Shown here piece by piece: positions 1 to 6,460 of a DNA stretch of 11,557 nucleotides. A program made the translations under genes and the position numbers. Below the pieces are notes generated by a model that was not told where the DNA came from, did no database searches, and saw nothing but the letters and a program-made list of their open reading frames with translations. Source of the DNA: an uncultured archaeon. GTDB taxonomy: Archaea; Halobacteriota; Methanosarcinia; Methanosarcinales; Methanoperedenaceae. The DNA is taken from positions 1 to 11,557 of the forward strand of contig CABMIA010000176.1 in NCBI GenBank assembly GCA_902386085.1. The letters are read 5' to 3'. How positions within the stretch are numbered: the first letter of the stretch is position 1; each line of letters begins with the position of its first letter.

Positions 1-149
1 AAGCCTTCGGCGTAGCCTACCGCAATCTTGGCAATGTCGAAAAAGCTATCGAGTATTATGAAAAGGCGCTGGCGATAGGAAAGGAAATAAAAGACCCCAG
101 GATAATCAATTTTTGTGAAAGTCAACTTGCGTCATTAAAGAAAACGTGA
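1..149 (+). CDS. TPR-repeat protein, C-terminal fragment
   Basis: This is the 3' end of a gene that begins left of the window; the frame starts at base 3 and stops at TGA 147-149, giving 48 visible residues. The residues form a tetratricopeptide repeat: A-x-x-x-A-Y-R-N-L-G-N-x-E-K-A-I-E-Y-Y-E-K-A-L-A-I, the usual two-helix TPR consensus, followed by a short basic tail (SLKKT). TPR units are protein-protein interaction scaffolds; the partner cannot be read from this fragment. After the TGA the same frame stays open for 21 more codons to TAG 213-215 and looks protein-like, but nothing shows that it is translated. The next gene starts 269 bases later with its own promoter, so this gene is probably not in its operon. 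Confidence 0.85.
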   Translation, partial: AFGVAYRNLGNVEKAIEYYEKALAIGKEIKDPRIINFCESQLASLKKT

Positions 150-336
150 TGGATAAAGGATGACCAGAAAATAATCGAAGAGGCGAGGGATACAATTATA
201 AACATATGTAGATAGATTGTCTATACAGGGATGCACTGGACGACATTTCTGCGGGGATATTGAGATACAGCTTCCCGGTTTTTAGACAGGAATTTATTGA
301 TACCATTGTCATTATGCACATTTATATCAAAAAAAG

Positions 337-346
337 CTATAAATAG
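337..346 (+). promoter_or_regulatory. TATA box of the MinD/pilus-motor operon
   Basis: The sequence CTATAAATAG, preceded by an A-rich BRE-like stretch (331-335), is a good archaeal TATA box. Transcription would begin about 25 bases downstream, near 365-370, leaving a leader of about 50 bases. The leader carries a purine-rich ribosome binding site (GAAGGA, 406-411) 7 bases before the ATG at 419. A second TATA-like string, TTTATATC, lies at 321-328. The rest of 150-336 shows no gene I can support. Confidence 0.6.
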
Positions 347-366
347 ATAATGAGTATAATGAGTAT
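347..366 (+). repeat. Tandem 11-base direct repeat at the operon start site
   Basis: ATAATGAGTAT occurs twice, at 347-357 and 356-366, with a 9-base period and a 2-base overlap. It lies just downstream of the TATA box and runs into the predicted transcription start. A repressor bound here would block initiation. A one-mismatch copy, ATTATGAGTAT, is at 6353-6363 in the enolase promoter region. The repeat is directly visible; the operator role is inferred, and AT-rich DNA can produce such repeats by chance. Confidence 0.5.
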
Positions 367-418
367 ATATATTAGGAAAGCATATTTTAATATTAATAAT
401 AGGTCGAAGGAATAAAAC

Positions 419-1207
419 ATGACTGCACATGTATACACCATCGCTTCGGGAAAAGGTGGAACTGGCAAGACAACAACAACGCTGAACCTTGGGACTGCGC
501 TCGCAGCACTCGGAAAGAAGACCGTTGTGCTCGACGCTGACTTGGGTATGGCGAATCTCGGCCTTCTACTCGGGCTTGAGAAAAGCAAGATCACGCTTCA
601 TGAAGTATTGGGGGGCAGCGCTAAAATTAATGAAGCTATTTATGACGGTCCTGCCGGCCTTAAAGTGATCCCAAGCGGTTTATCATTAAAAGGGTTCCAG
701 AATTGCGATCCTGACAGATTAAGGGAGGTCATGACCTCTATAGTTGAGGGGATGGATTTCGTGCTAATCGACGCCCCTGCAGGCATAAGCAAAGATGGCG
801 TCATCCCGCTGGCAGTAGCTGATCATGTTATTCTCGTTGTAAATCCCGAGCTTGCTTCGATGGCCGATGCATTAAAAACAAAGGCATTAACTGAAATGCT
901 GGGACGCTCGGTTGAAGGTGTCATTTTGAACAGGGCTGAGCTTGAAAGAACTGAAATTAACCGCAACAAAGTTGCCGAACTCCTTGGAGTTAAGGTACTT
1001 GAAATGATACCCGAGGATGCGAATGTAAGACGTTCTGCGGCATTCAAGGTTCCTGTTGTGATACGAATTCCGAATTCCCCTGCAGCTATTGCATTCAGGA
1101 GGCTTGCTGCGTTAATCGCTGGTGAGAAGTTCAAAGAAAGTGTATCAAAGGAAAATAAGGAGAGTTTCGTTGATCGCCTTGCCAGGTCAGTTTTTGGAGG
1201 TAAATAG
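419..1207 (+). CDS. MinD/ParA-family P-loop ATPase, likely pilus positioning
   Basis: This 262-residue protein is a deviant Walker A ATPase of the MinD/ParA/TadZ group. The motif GKGGTGKTT lies at residues 11-19, with the signature lysine K12 and the P-loop lysine K17. The switch segment DADLGMANLG starts at D39, and Walker B (FVLIDAPAG) contains D118. In this family ATP drives dimerisation and membrane binding, and the dimers place partner machinery in the cell. The last residues (FVDRLARSVFGGK) can form a short amphipathic helix like the membrane-targeting tail of bacterial MinD, which also ends in a Leu/Phe-rich helix with GG. The ATG at 419 follows a GAAGGA site and begins directly at the first beta strand. 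It is the first gene of an operon with a secretion ATPase and a TadC-like protein, which points to pilus or secretion-system positioning rather than cell division. It could instead be a general MinD paralogue; the specific role is inferred. Confidence 0.88.
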   Translation: MTAHVYTIASGKGGTGKTTTTLNLGTALAALGKKTVVLDADLGMANLGLLLGLEKSKITLHEVLGGSAKINEAIYDGPAGLKVIPSGLSLKGFQNCDPDRLREVMTSIVEGMDFVLIDAPAGISKDGVIPLAVADHVILVVNPELASMADALKTKALTEMLGRSVEGVILNRAELERTEINRNKVAELLGVKVLEMIPEDANVRRSAAFKVPVVIRIPNSPAAIAFRRLAALIAGEKFKESVSKENKESFVDRLARSVFGGK

Positions 1208-1399
1208 ATGTTTGACGTGATAACTACCGTCTTAGTTATGATATTGATGGTCTCTTTCTTCATGATATATTTGATGAACATAAGGATAAGGCAACTGAGG
1301 AATGAACTTAATGATTTAAGAGACCGGGTCGCAGTCACAGGTGAAGAACTGCTGCGGTTATCCAATGACATAGAAGAGTTCAAAAAAATCAAAATATAA
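1208..1399 (+). CDS. Small membrane-anchored coiled-coil protein
   Basis: I do not recognise this 63-residue protein. It has one hydrophobic segment at about residues 4-24 (ITTVLVMILMVSFFMIYLM). A charged helix follows at about residues 27-60, with heptad-like hydrophobic spacing (IRQLRNELNDLRDRVAVTGEELLRLSNDIEEF) broken near VTG. The basic residues just after the membrane span suggest that the helix is cytoplasmic. The ATG directly abuts the TAG of the MinD-like gene, and GGAGG (1196-1200) lies inside the end of that gene, so the two are translationally coupled. The stop is 9 bases before the secretion ATPase. A plausible role is an anchor or adaptor between the MinD-like protein and the motor complex, but nothing in the sequence proves it. 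Confidence 0.75.
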   Translation: MFDVITTVLVMILMVSFFMIYLMNIRIRQLRNELNDLRDRVAVTGEELLRLSNDIEEFKKIKI

Positions 1400-1408
1400 T
1401 CTGGTAAT

Positions 1409-3979
1409 ATGGATAAAATACGCGAAAAAATGCGCGGGTTTCTTGCTGAATTTGAATCTCCTGGCGATAAGGAAATCCAGAACTTTGTAAGCAATATCGC
1501 CAGGGAAGACGCTTCTCTTGATGCCGAGGACTTTAAGAAGACTCTGGTCAACTTTATAAAACAGGCTGATGAAATGCGCATTTATGAAAAAAATCTTTCG
1601 TCTTTGGATGTAGGATCTCCTTATTACAGCGATCTTGAAAAGGTAGTAAAAGAAATTAAAACAAAGCAGGAAAATCTGGAAGATATTTCAAATGAATTAA
1701 AGGCTGCCAAAAAAATTTCAAAATCAATTAAAAGAAATAGAAACAGCAAAAAGGAAAAAAATGAAAGAAATGAAAGAAAACTGGCTAAAGAAGAAAATGT
1801 AACTCTGGAAAAATCCGAAGAAGAACCTTTAAAGATCAAAACATCAGAAACGCTTTCGGAGAAAACCAAATCCGGGGAAGAGGGTTCGGGACGCCCGCCA
1901 GAAGAGGAGAAAGAGCCTGAGAATCCGGAGGCAGCCCGGTCGCATGCACAAGCCGAAGGGATGGCAGAAAAGCCGTCACAGGAAACGAAAGAGACTGATG
2001 AATTAAAGGCTGCCGGAGCTGAGGCAGAAACCGGAGAAAAGAGGGCAGAGCTCCCTTCGGAGGAAAAGAAAGCGCCTGAGAATGAGGAGCAATCAGGTGC
2101 TGAGAATACAACAGAGGCCATAACTGAACAACCTTCCGGAAATAAAGCCGTAAAACATGGAAAAAAGAGTAAGCCCAAGAAAGCAGAAGAAGAAACATCA
2201 AAAGAATTGGTCCGGGTTGAGGGTGCGGAGGGTCTCATGGCCCGCCTTGAGAAAGACGATACCAAGGCGATAATTAAAGAAAAGATGTCCCCTGAAAAAC
2301 AGGCGGTCTTTGAGCTTCTTGAAGAAAAATTAATGACCGATGTCGAAACTCGCATCAATAAGCTTAAAGACATGCAATCTAAAGTTCTGGAGGAGAAAAC
2401 TCCCCAGACATTGCTTGATAAAATAAAAACGTTTTTCACAAAAGAAACCGCTTTATCAATAGAAAAATACGATCCTGAGTTATACGGCCCTCTTGCAACT
2501 TTCGAGGGTTATGAATCATTTAAAGAGCTTGAGCGTTACTGGGTAAATGAGCCTTATGCATTTGTAGTAATACTTTTTAATCCCGATACTAATGCCTATC
2601 TCTATTATGTAGCCGAGCCGGTACTTTCGGATTTTGAAGATTTATTCCTCAGGGAAATCAAGGAACGCCTCAAGGATGTTCTCCTTGTTGAAAATATCAA
2701 GGAGGAAGGCGATAAAGATAAGATCCTTACAAATAAAGTGAAAGAACTGGTTAAAGATTATGCGATTGAAATAAGCCCTACAACCCTTGAAAAAGTATTA
2801 TATTATACACGGAGAGATTTTATAAATTTCGGAAAAATCGATCCCCTTATGCATGATAACAGGATCGAGGATATTTCAGCCAACGGCCATGATATCCCCA
2901 TCTATTTATATCACAAGAAATACACAAATATACCAACTAATATATACTATAATGAAAATGAATTGAACTCCTATGTTATCAGGCTCGCGCAGCGCTGTGG
3001 TAAACATATCTCGATAGCAGAGCCTATGGTGGACGCCACTATGCCGGACGGTTCGCGTATCCAGATGACCCTTGGAACAGAGGTTACATCTCACGGATGC
3101 ACATTTACTATCCGAAAGTTCTCCGAGATCCCGATAACCCCGGTCGATCTTCTTAACTGGAACACATTCTCGCCTGAGGAAATGGCTTATCTGTGGCTGT
3201 GCATTGAAAACAATAAAAGTTTGATCTTTGCGGGAGGCACGGCTTCTGGTAAGACCTCTTCTCTCAATGCCGTTTCGCTGTTCATCCCTTCCCAGGCAAA
3301 GGTGGTCACCCTTGAAGATACACGCGAACTGAAATTACCGCACCCCAACTGGATTCCAGGCGTGACCAGGGATTCTTTCACCGCAGATGGGAGGGGAAGT
3401 ATAGATATGTATGAGCTTTTAAGGGCAGCCCTGCGTCAGCGGCCTGAATACCTGCTTGTGGGCGAGGTCAGGGGCAAAGAAGCACTCACGCTCTTCCAGG
3501 CAATGAGCACAGGCCATACAACATTCTCCACCATGCACGCAGATTCTGTATCAAGCGCTATACACCGTCTTGAAAACCCGCCTATCAGCGTACCGAGGAC
3601 CATGATACAGGCACTCAATATCATAAGTATCCAGTCACAGACTTACGTGAAGGGAAAAAGAGCACGCCGCAACATGAAACTTGTTGAGATCACCGACATA
3701 GACCCGACGACGAGGAACATCAGGACGAACGATATTTTTGTCTGGGACCCACTGACAGACAAGTTCCTCAGGGTAGGCGAATCAAAGAACCTCAATGAGA
3801 TCATGATCCGAAGGGGTTGGAGCCTCCAGGATCTAAGAAATGAACTGGCATACAGGCAAAAGATCCTCGAATTCATGGTCAATAATAAGATTTCAGATTT
3901 CAATGCCATTTCCACAATAATACACGATTACCAGGCGACTCCTGAAAAGGTCATCAAAAAATTGAACATTTCCGGGTAG
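1409..3979 (+). CDS. Type II/IV secretion-type ATPase (GspE/TadA/FlaI family) with long charged N-terminal extension
   Basis: This 856-residue protein is the hexameric motor ATPase of an archaeal type IV pilus or archaellum-like machine. It acts at the cytoplasmic face of a GspF/TadC-type protein. Residues 1-100 are helical and charged. Residues about 100-265 are low-complexity, rich in Glu, Lys, Ala and Ser. From about 290 the archaeal N-terminal domain begins, including a stretch near 385-405 with alternating Tyr/Val (PYAFVVILF, YLYYVAEP). The catalytic core has Walker A GGTASGKT (609-616, K615), an Asp box TLEDTREL (634-641), Walker B YLLVGEVRG (681-689, E686) and a His box STGHTTFSTMHAD (700-712, H703 and H710). 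All key residues are intact. Family members without the extension are commonly near 500-600 residues, so about 270 residues are extra. The ribosome binding site is weak (TGGT 1402-1405), which fits coupled translation from the upstream genes. Whether the machine exports pilins or another substrate is not shown. Confidence 0.93.
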   Translation: MDKIREKMRGFLAEFESPGDKEIQNFVSNIAREDASLDAEDFKKTLVNFIKQADEMRIYEKNLSSLDVGSPYYSDLEKVVKEIKTKQENLEDISNELKAAKKISKSIKRNRNSKKEKNERNERKLAKEENVTLEKSEEEPLKIKTSETLSEKTKSGEEGSGRPPEEEKEPENPEAARSHAQAEGMAEKPSQETKETDELKAAGAEAETGEKRAELPSEEKKAPENEEQSGAENTTEAITEQPSGNKAVKHGKKSKPKKAEEETSKELVRVEGAEGLMARLEKDDTKAIIKEKMSPEKQAVFELLEEKLMTDVETRINKLKDMQSKVLEEKTPQTLLDKIKTFFTKETALSIEKYDPELYGPLATFEGYESFKELERYWVNEPYAFVVILFNPDTNAYLYYVAEPVLSDFEDLFLREIKERLKDVLLVENIKEEGDKDKILTNKVKELVKDYAIEISPTTLEKVLYYTRRDFINFGKIDPLMHDNRIEDISANGHDIPIYLYHKKYTNIPTNIYYNENELNSYVIRLAQRCGKHISIAEPMVDATMPDGSRIQMTLGTEVTSHGCTFTIRKFSEIPITPVDLLNWNTFSPEEMAYLWLCIENNKSLIFAGGTASGKTSSLNAVSLFIPSQAKVVTLEDTRELKLPHPNWIPGVTRDSFTADGRGSIDMYELLRAALRQRPEYLLVGEVRGKEALTLFQAMSTGHTTFSTMHADSVSSAIHRLENPPISVPRTMIQALNIISIQSQTYVKGKRARRNMKLVEITDIDPTTRNIRTNDIFVWDPLTDKFLRVGESKNLNEIMIRRGWSLQDLRNELAYRQKILEFMVNNKISDFNAISTIIHDYQATPEKVIKKLNISG

Positions 3980-3982
3980 ACC

Positions 3983-5932
3983 ATGGCGATATCCACTGAA
4001 TTATTTTTCCAGAAATTAAAGGCTCTGCCTTTTGTCCTGCTCGGCGAAAGGATGAAACATAGTAAGGATAAGTATCGCGATCTGCGGCAGGCCATGAGAC
4101 AGGCGCGTATCCCCATGTCTTATGAAATGTATATATCAAACGCCATGTTTTACTCCGCGCTCGCAGGTCTTGTGGGAGCATTCATAGGGCTGATAATGGC
4201 TTATATAGTAACAAGGGTAGTAAAGCTTCCAGATCGCCTTACCCATCTCACATTCTCTCCATCGAGCGCCTGGCTGCTTCAATACAGGAATATTTCGGTC
4301 GCGATCTTCATTGTGATATTCCTGACTTTATTGTTGGGCGGTATTACATACATGCTTTTTATGGTATATCCTAGTTTCAAGGCTGGAGAAAGAAAAGGGT
4401 CGATAGATAAAAACCTGCCCTATGCTGTGACCTTCATGTATGCCTTGAGCCGGGGCGGTATGAATGTTATTGACATACTGCGCACCATCAGCAAATGCAC
4501 CGAGACGTACGAAGAAACTGCGCGCGAGATCGATGTCATCCTGCGGGATATGGACTATTTCGGGAATGATTTGAGAACCGCACTTCATAATATCTGCGAA
4601 AACACACCGTCTGAAAAATTCAGGGATCTTATGTATAATCTGTTGACGGTCATAGACAGCGGCGGAAATATCTCGACCTACTTCAGGGATAAATCCGAAC
4701 AATACCTGAACAGGGCGAAGGTCGAACAGAAAGGATTCCTTGAAACACTGGGTCTGATCGCCGAATCGTACGTCACAGCCTTTGTGGCCGGACCGCTGTT
4801 CATTATTATTCTTGGTGTGATGATGTCAGTAATGGGCCACGGAAGCAAGGTTATGATATATGCGATAATTTATGCGATGATACCGATCGGTTCCATGATG
4901 TTTGTTGTCATGGTCAGCATTATAACACCTGGCTCCACGGGTGAAGCCCCGCTTCTTCCGACTGAGAATCTTGTGGGCGAAATATGCATCCCCGAAACCG
5001 ATGAAAAACCCACATTTTTGAAATTCGTGAAATCAAGGGACACCATTAAAATAAAACAGATGCTGCACGACCCCTTGAAGCCGCTTAAGGAAAAACCGGA
5101 ATATACCCTGATAATAACCATGCCTGTGGCTCTTATTTATCTCACTATTTCCATTATCCAGGGATTGAAAAATTATTATTTTGTTGCGTATATAGATACT
5201 AAAATAGTTTTTGCAGTATTTATAATAATAATTCCGCTGATGATATTCCATGAATATAAAAAACTGAAAGAGGATAGAATACAATCCCAGATACCGGATT
5301 TCTTAAAAAAGCTTGCCAGCACCAATGAGACCGGCATGACGCTTCGCGACTCGATCAGGCTGATGACACGAAGCGATATCGGTCTTGGTAAGGAGATCAA
5401 GAAAATCTGGAACGATATCGAGTGGGGACTTACTATCAATGAATCATTAAAACGGTTCGCCAACCGTGTGAGAACGCACATCGTGGCGCGTTCGGTCACC
5501 CTGTTGACGAAAGCTAATGAATCAAGCGGAGATGTCGGAGAAGTGCTGACCGTTGCAGCCCGCGACGCTGCTGCCGAGCAGGAATTGAAGAACGAACGCA
5601 GAGTAAGTATGTTCATTTATATTGTAATTATATATATATCGTTCCTGGTCTTTATCGGTATAATTTATGTTATATCATCAACTTTCCTGCAGGAAATGGT
5701 AAAGGCAGGTGAAAAAGTAACTTCCGCAGGAACGCGGGGAGTTCCCCTGAGCCTTACCAGGGCTGCGCTTGGAGAATATAACCGCATGTTTTTCCACGGC
5801 GCCCTCATACAGGGATTTTCATCGGGCTTAATAGCAGGAGTTATGGGCGAAGGCAGCGTGCTATCAGGATTAAAGCATTCGGTTGTAATGGTGACTATCG
5901 GCTATCTGTTGTTTACACTATTTGTATTGTAA
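3983..5932 (+). CDS. GspF/TadC-family inner-membrane platform protein, two T2SSF domains
   Basis: This 649-residue integral membrane protein partners the ATPase encoded 3 bases upstream. It contains two GspF/TadC-type domains in tandem. The first starts near N144 (NLPYAVTFMYALSRGG) and includes the cytoplasmic helical bundle ending in two membrane spans at about 265-315. The second starts near Q436 (QIPDFLKKLAST) and is followed by spans near 545-570. Further hydrophobic segments lie at about 50-75, 105-128, 375-395, 398-420, 600-620 and 630-649, about nine in all. Bacterial Tad systems use two separate proteins, TadB and TadC; archaeal FlaJ-type proteins are often longer, and this one carries both halves in one chain. 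The ATG at 3983 has no clear Shine-Dalgarno, so it probably depends on coupling to the ATPase gene. It is the last gene of the operon: a hairpin and T-run follow, then a convergent gene. Confidence 0.9.
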   Translation: MAISTELFFQKLKALPFVLLGERMKHSKDKYRDLRQAMRQARIPMSYEMYISNAMFYSALAGLVGAFIGLIMAYIVTRVVKLPDRLTHLTFSPSSAWLLQYRNISVAIFIVIFLTLLLGGITYMLFMVYPSFKAGERKGSIDKNLPYAVTFMYALSRGGMNVIDILRTISKCTETYEETAREIDVILRDMDYFGNDLRTALHNICENTPSEKFRDLMYNLLTVIDSGGNISTYFRDKSEQYLNRAKVEQKGFLETLGLIAESYVTAFVAGPLFIIILGVMMSVMGHGSKVMIYAIIYAMIPIGSMMFVVMVSIITPGSTGEAPLLPTENLVGEICIPETDEKPTFLKFVKSRDTIKIKQMLHDPLKPLKEKPEYTLIITMPVALIYLTISIIQGLKNYYFVAYIDTKIVFAVFIIIIPLMIFHEYKKLKEDRIQSQIPDFLKKLASTNETGMTLRDSIRLMTRSDIGLGKEIKKIWNDIEWGLTINESLKRFANRVRTHIVARSVTLLTKANESSGDVGEVLTVAARDAAAEQELKNERRVSMFIYIVIIYISFLVFIGIIYVISSTFLQEMVKAGEKVTSAGTRGVPLSLTRAALGEYNRMFFHGALIQGFSSGLIAGVMGEGSVLSGLKHSVVMVTIGYLLFTLFVL

Positions 5933-5945
5933 ATTGAAGTAAAAA

Positions 5946-5994
5946 TGGTGGCCAAAAAAAGAAACTGCTAACTGGCCACTAATATAATATTTTT
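5946..5994 (+). terminator. Hairpin plus T-run after the pilus-motor operon
   Basis: TGGTGGCCA (5946-5954) pairs with TGGCCACTA (5973-5981) over 9 base pairs, with one G-U pair and an 18-base loop. A T-run, TTTTT (5990-5994), follows 8 bases after the stem, and the segment begins 13 bases past the TadC-like stop. The G-U pair is only favourable in RNA from the plus strand, which fits termination of the upstream operon. Archaeal termination relies mainly on U-tracts, so the hairpin may instead stabilise the 3' end. Confidence 0.5.
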
Positions 5995-6023
5995 ATGATT
6001 TAAAATGTTTTATGATGCTCTAA

Positions 6024-6064
6024 GGTGGGCAGGCCCCACCGTTGCAGGTGGCTTCCCGCCGCAA
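6024..6064 (+). other. GC-rich double hairpin between convergent genes
   Basis: Two adjacent hairpins stand out in AT-rich DNA. The first pairs GGTGGG (6024-6029) with CCCACC (6035-6040) across a 5-base loop. The second pairs TTGC (6042-6045) with GCAA (6061-6064), and GGTGG (6047-6051) with CCGCC (6056-6060), with a bulged A6046 and a 4-base loop. The T6049-G6058 pair would be an A-C mismatch in minus-strand RNA, so the fold slightly favours plus-strand RNA. No promoter of its own is obvious. It could be a small RNA, a 3' processing element, a dispersed repeat, or a shared 3' end of the converging transcripts. On the minus strand the same DNA carries a 22-codon open frame (6078 to 6010), discussed under findings. 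Confidence 0.4.
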
Positions 6065-6080
6065 TAACAAAATCCCATTT

Positions 6081-6278
6081 CTAAAAACCATCATCATCAT
6101 CGTCTGCTTTCCGGCATTTTAAATAATGGTAGACTGCCTTTGAAACTGCATCCTTAATGTTGGATTCTCTTGATTTTTGCTTCAAAGCAATCACATCATT
6201 TCCCGGAAGTACGGATTGGACATGCACTATATTTCTTCTTATGTGTCCATCGATTGTCTCTTCTAACAGTTGTTTCAT
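6081..6278 (-). CDS. Small conserved-looking protein, possibly DUF5371-like
   Basis: This 65-residue protein starts at ATG 6278, chosen because AAGAGGTG sits 5 bases upstream; a longer in-frame start at 6326 has no such site. The core has a short beta-like segment (IVHVQSVLP), a helix (DVIALKQKSRES) and a second helix ending AVSKAVYHYLKC, followed by an acidic tail DDDDDGF encoded by near-perfect GAT repeats. The strand-helix-helix order resembles ribbon-helix-helix proteins. From memory, the VHxQxVLP and KDAxSKAVYHYLxC patterns resemble small methanogen proteins annotated DUF5371; I could not check this. No function is known to me. It is divergent from enolase and convergent with the TadC-like gene. 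A TATA-like GATATAAC (6350-6343) lies upstream. Confidence 0.7.
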   Translation of the reverse strand: MKQLLEETIDGHIRRNIVHVQSVLPGNDVIALKQKSRESNIKDAVSKAVYHYLKCRKADDDDDGF

Positions 6279-6342
6279 TATTTCACCTCTTACTAAACGA
6301 GCGTGTGGAGGGTGTCGAAAAATCATAATGACCGACTCGCCC

Positions 6343-6350
6343 GTTATATC
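6343..6350 (-). promoter_or_regulatory. TATA-like box of the 65-residue protein gene
   Basis: Read on the minus strand this is GATATAAC, about 65-72 bases before the ATG at 6278. It predicts a start near 6320 and a leader of about 40 bases that includes the AAGAGGTG site. It directly abuts the inverted repeat at 6353-6369. Confidence 0.45.
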
Positions 6351-6352
6351 TC

Positions 6353-6369
6353 ATTATGAGTATCATAAT
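6353..6369. repeat. Inverted repeat between divergent promoters
   Basis: ATTATGA-GTA-TCATAAT is a perfect 7-base inverted repeat with a 3-base spacer, lying between the TATA box of the minus-strand small gene and that of enolase. Its left arm plus spacer, ATTATGAGTAT, matches the tandem repeat upstream of the MinD-like gene with one mismatch. It overlaps a second palindrome, CTCATTATGAG (6350-6360). This is a good shape for a dimeric repressor site; binding is inferred. Confidence 0.45.
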
Positions 6370-6376
6370 ATATATA
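6368..6376 (+). promoter_or_regulatory. TATA box of enolase
   Basis: ATATATATA, within a longer AT run (6365-6377), is the best TATA candidate upstream of enolase. It implies transcription from about 6398 and a leader of about 60 bases ending in AGGTGAT (6451-6457). Its left edge overlaps the inverted repeat, so a bound regulator would compete with TBP. Confidence 0.45.
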
Positions 6377-6460
6377 CTTTTTTTCAAAACAATAATATTA
6401 ATGAAATCAGAAAGCCAATTATAAGTACAAGCATGCCAATTCAGTCCAGAAGGTGATACT

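Noticed and set aside
823..1581. Antisense open frame of 252 codons across the MinD-like, coiled-coil and ATPase genes
   Set aside because: It spans three well-supported plus-strand genes, is Ser/Ile/Leu-rich without recognisable motifs, and has no plausible promoter or ribosome binding site; it is a shadow of the real coding strand.
1624..2439. Antisense Ser/Phe-rich open frame of 271 codons inside the ATPase gene
   Set aside because: It is the reverse complement of the Glu/Lys-rich codons of the ATPase extension; the composition explains the lack of stops.
6092..6107. Short CAT/ATC trinucleotide run as a possible microsatellite
   Set aside because: It encodes the Asp tail of the small minus-strand protein and is too short to stand as a separate repeat.
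6279..6326. Upstream in-frame ATG that would lengthen the small minus-strand protein by 16 residues
   Set aside because: AAGAGGTG sits just ahead of the ATG at 6278, and no binding site precedes the longer start.
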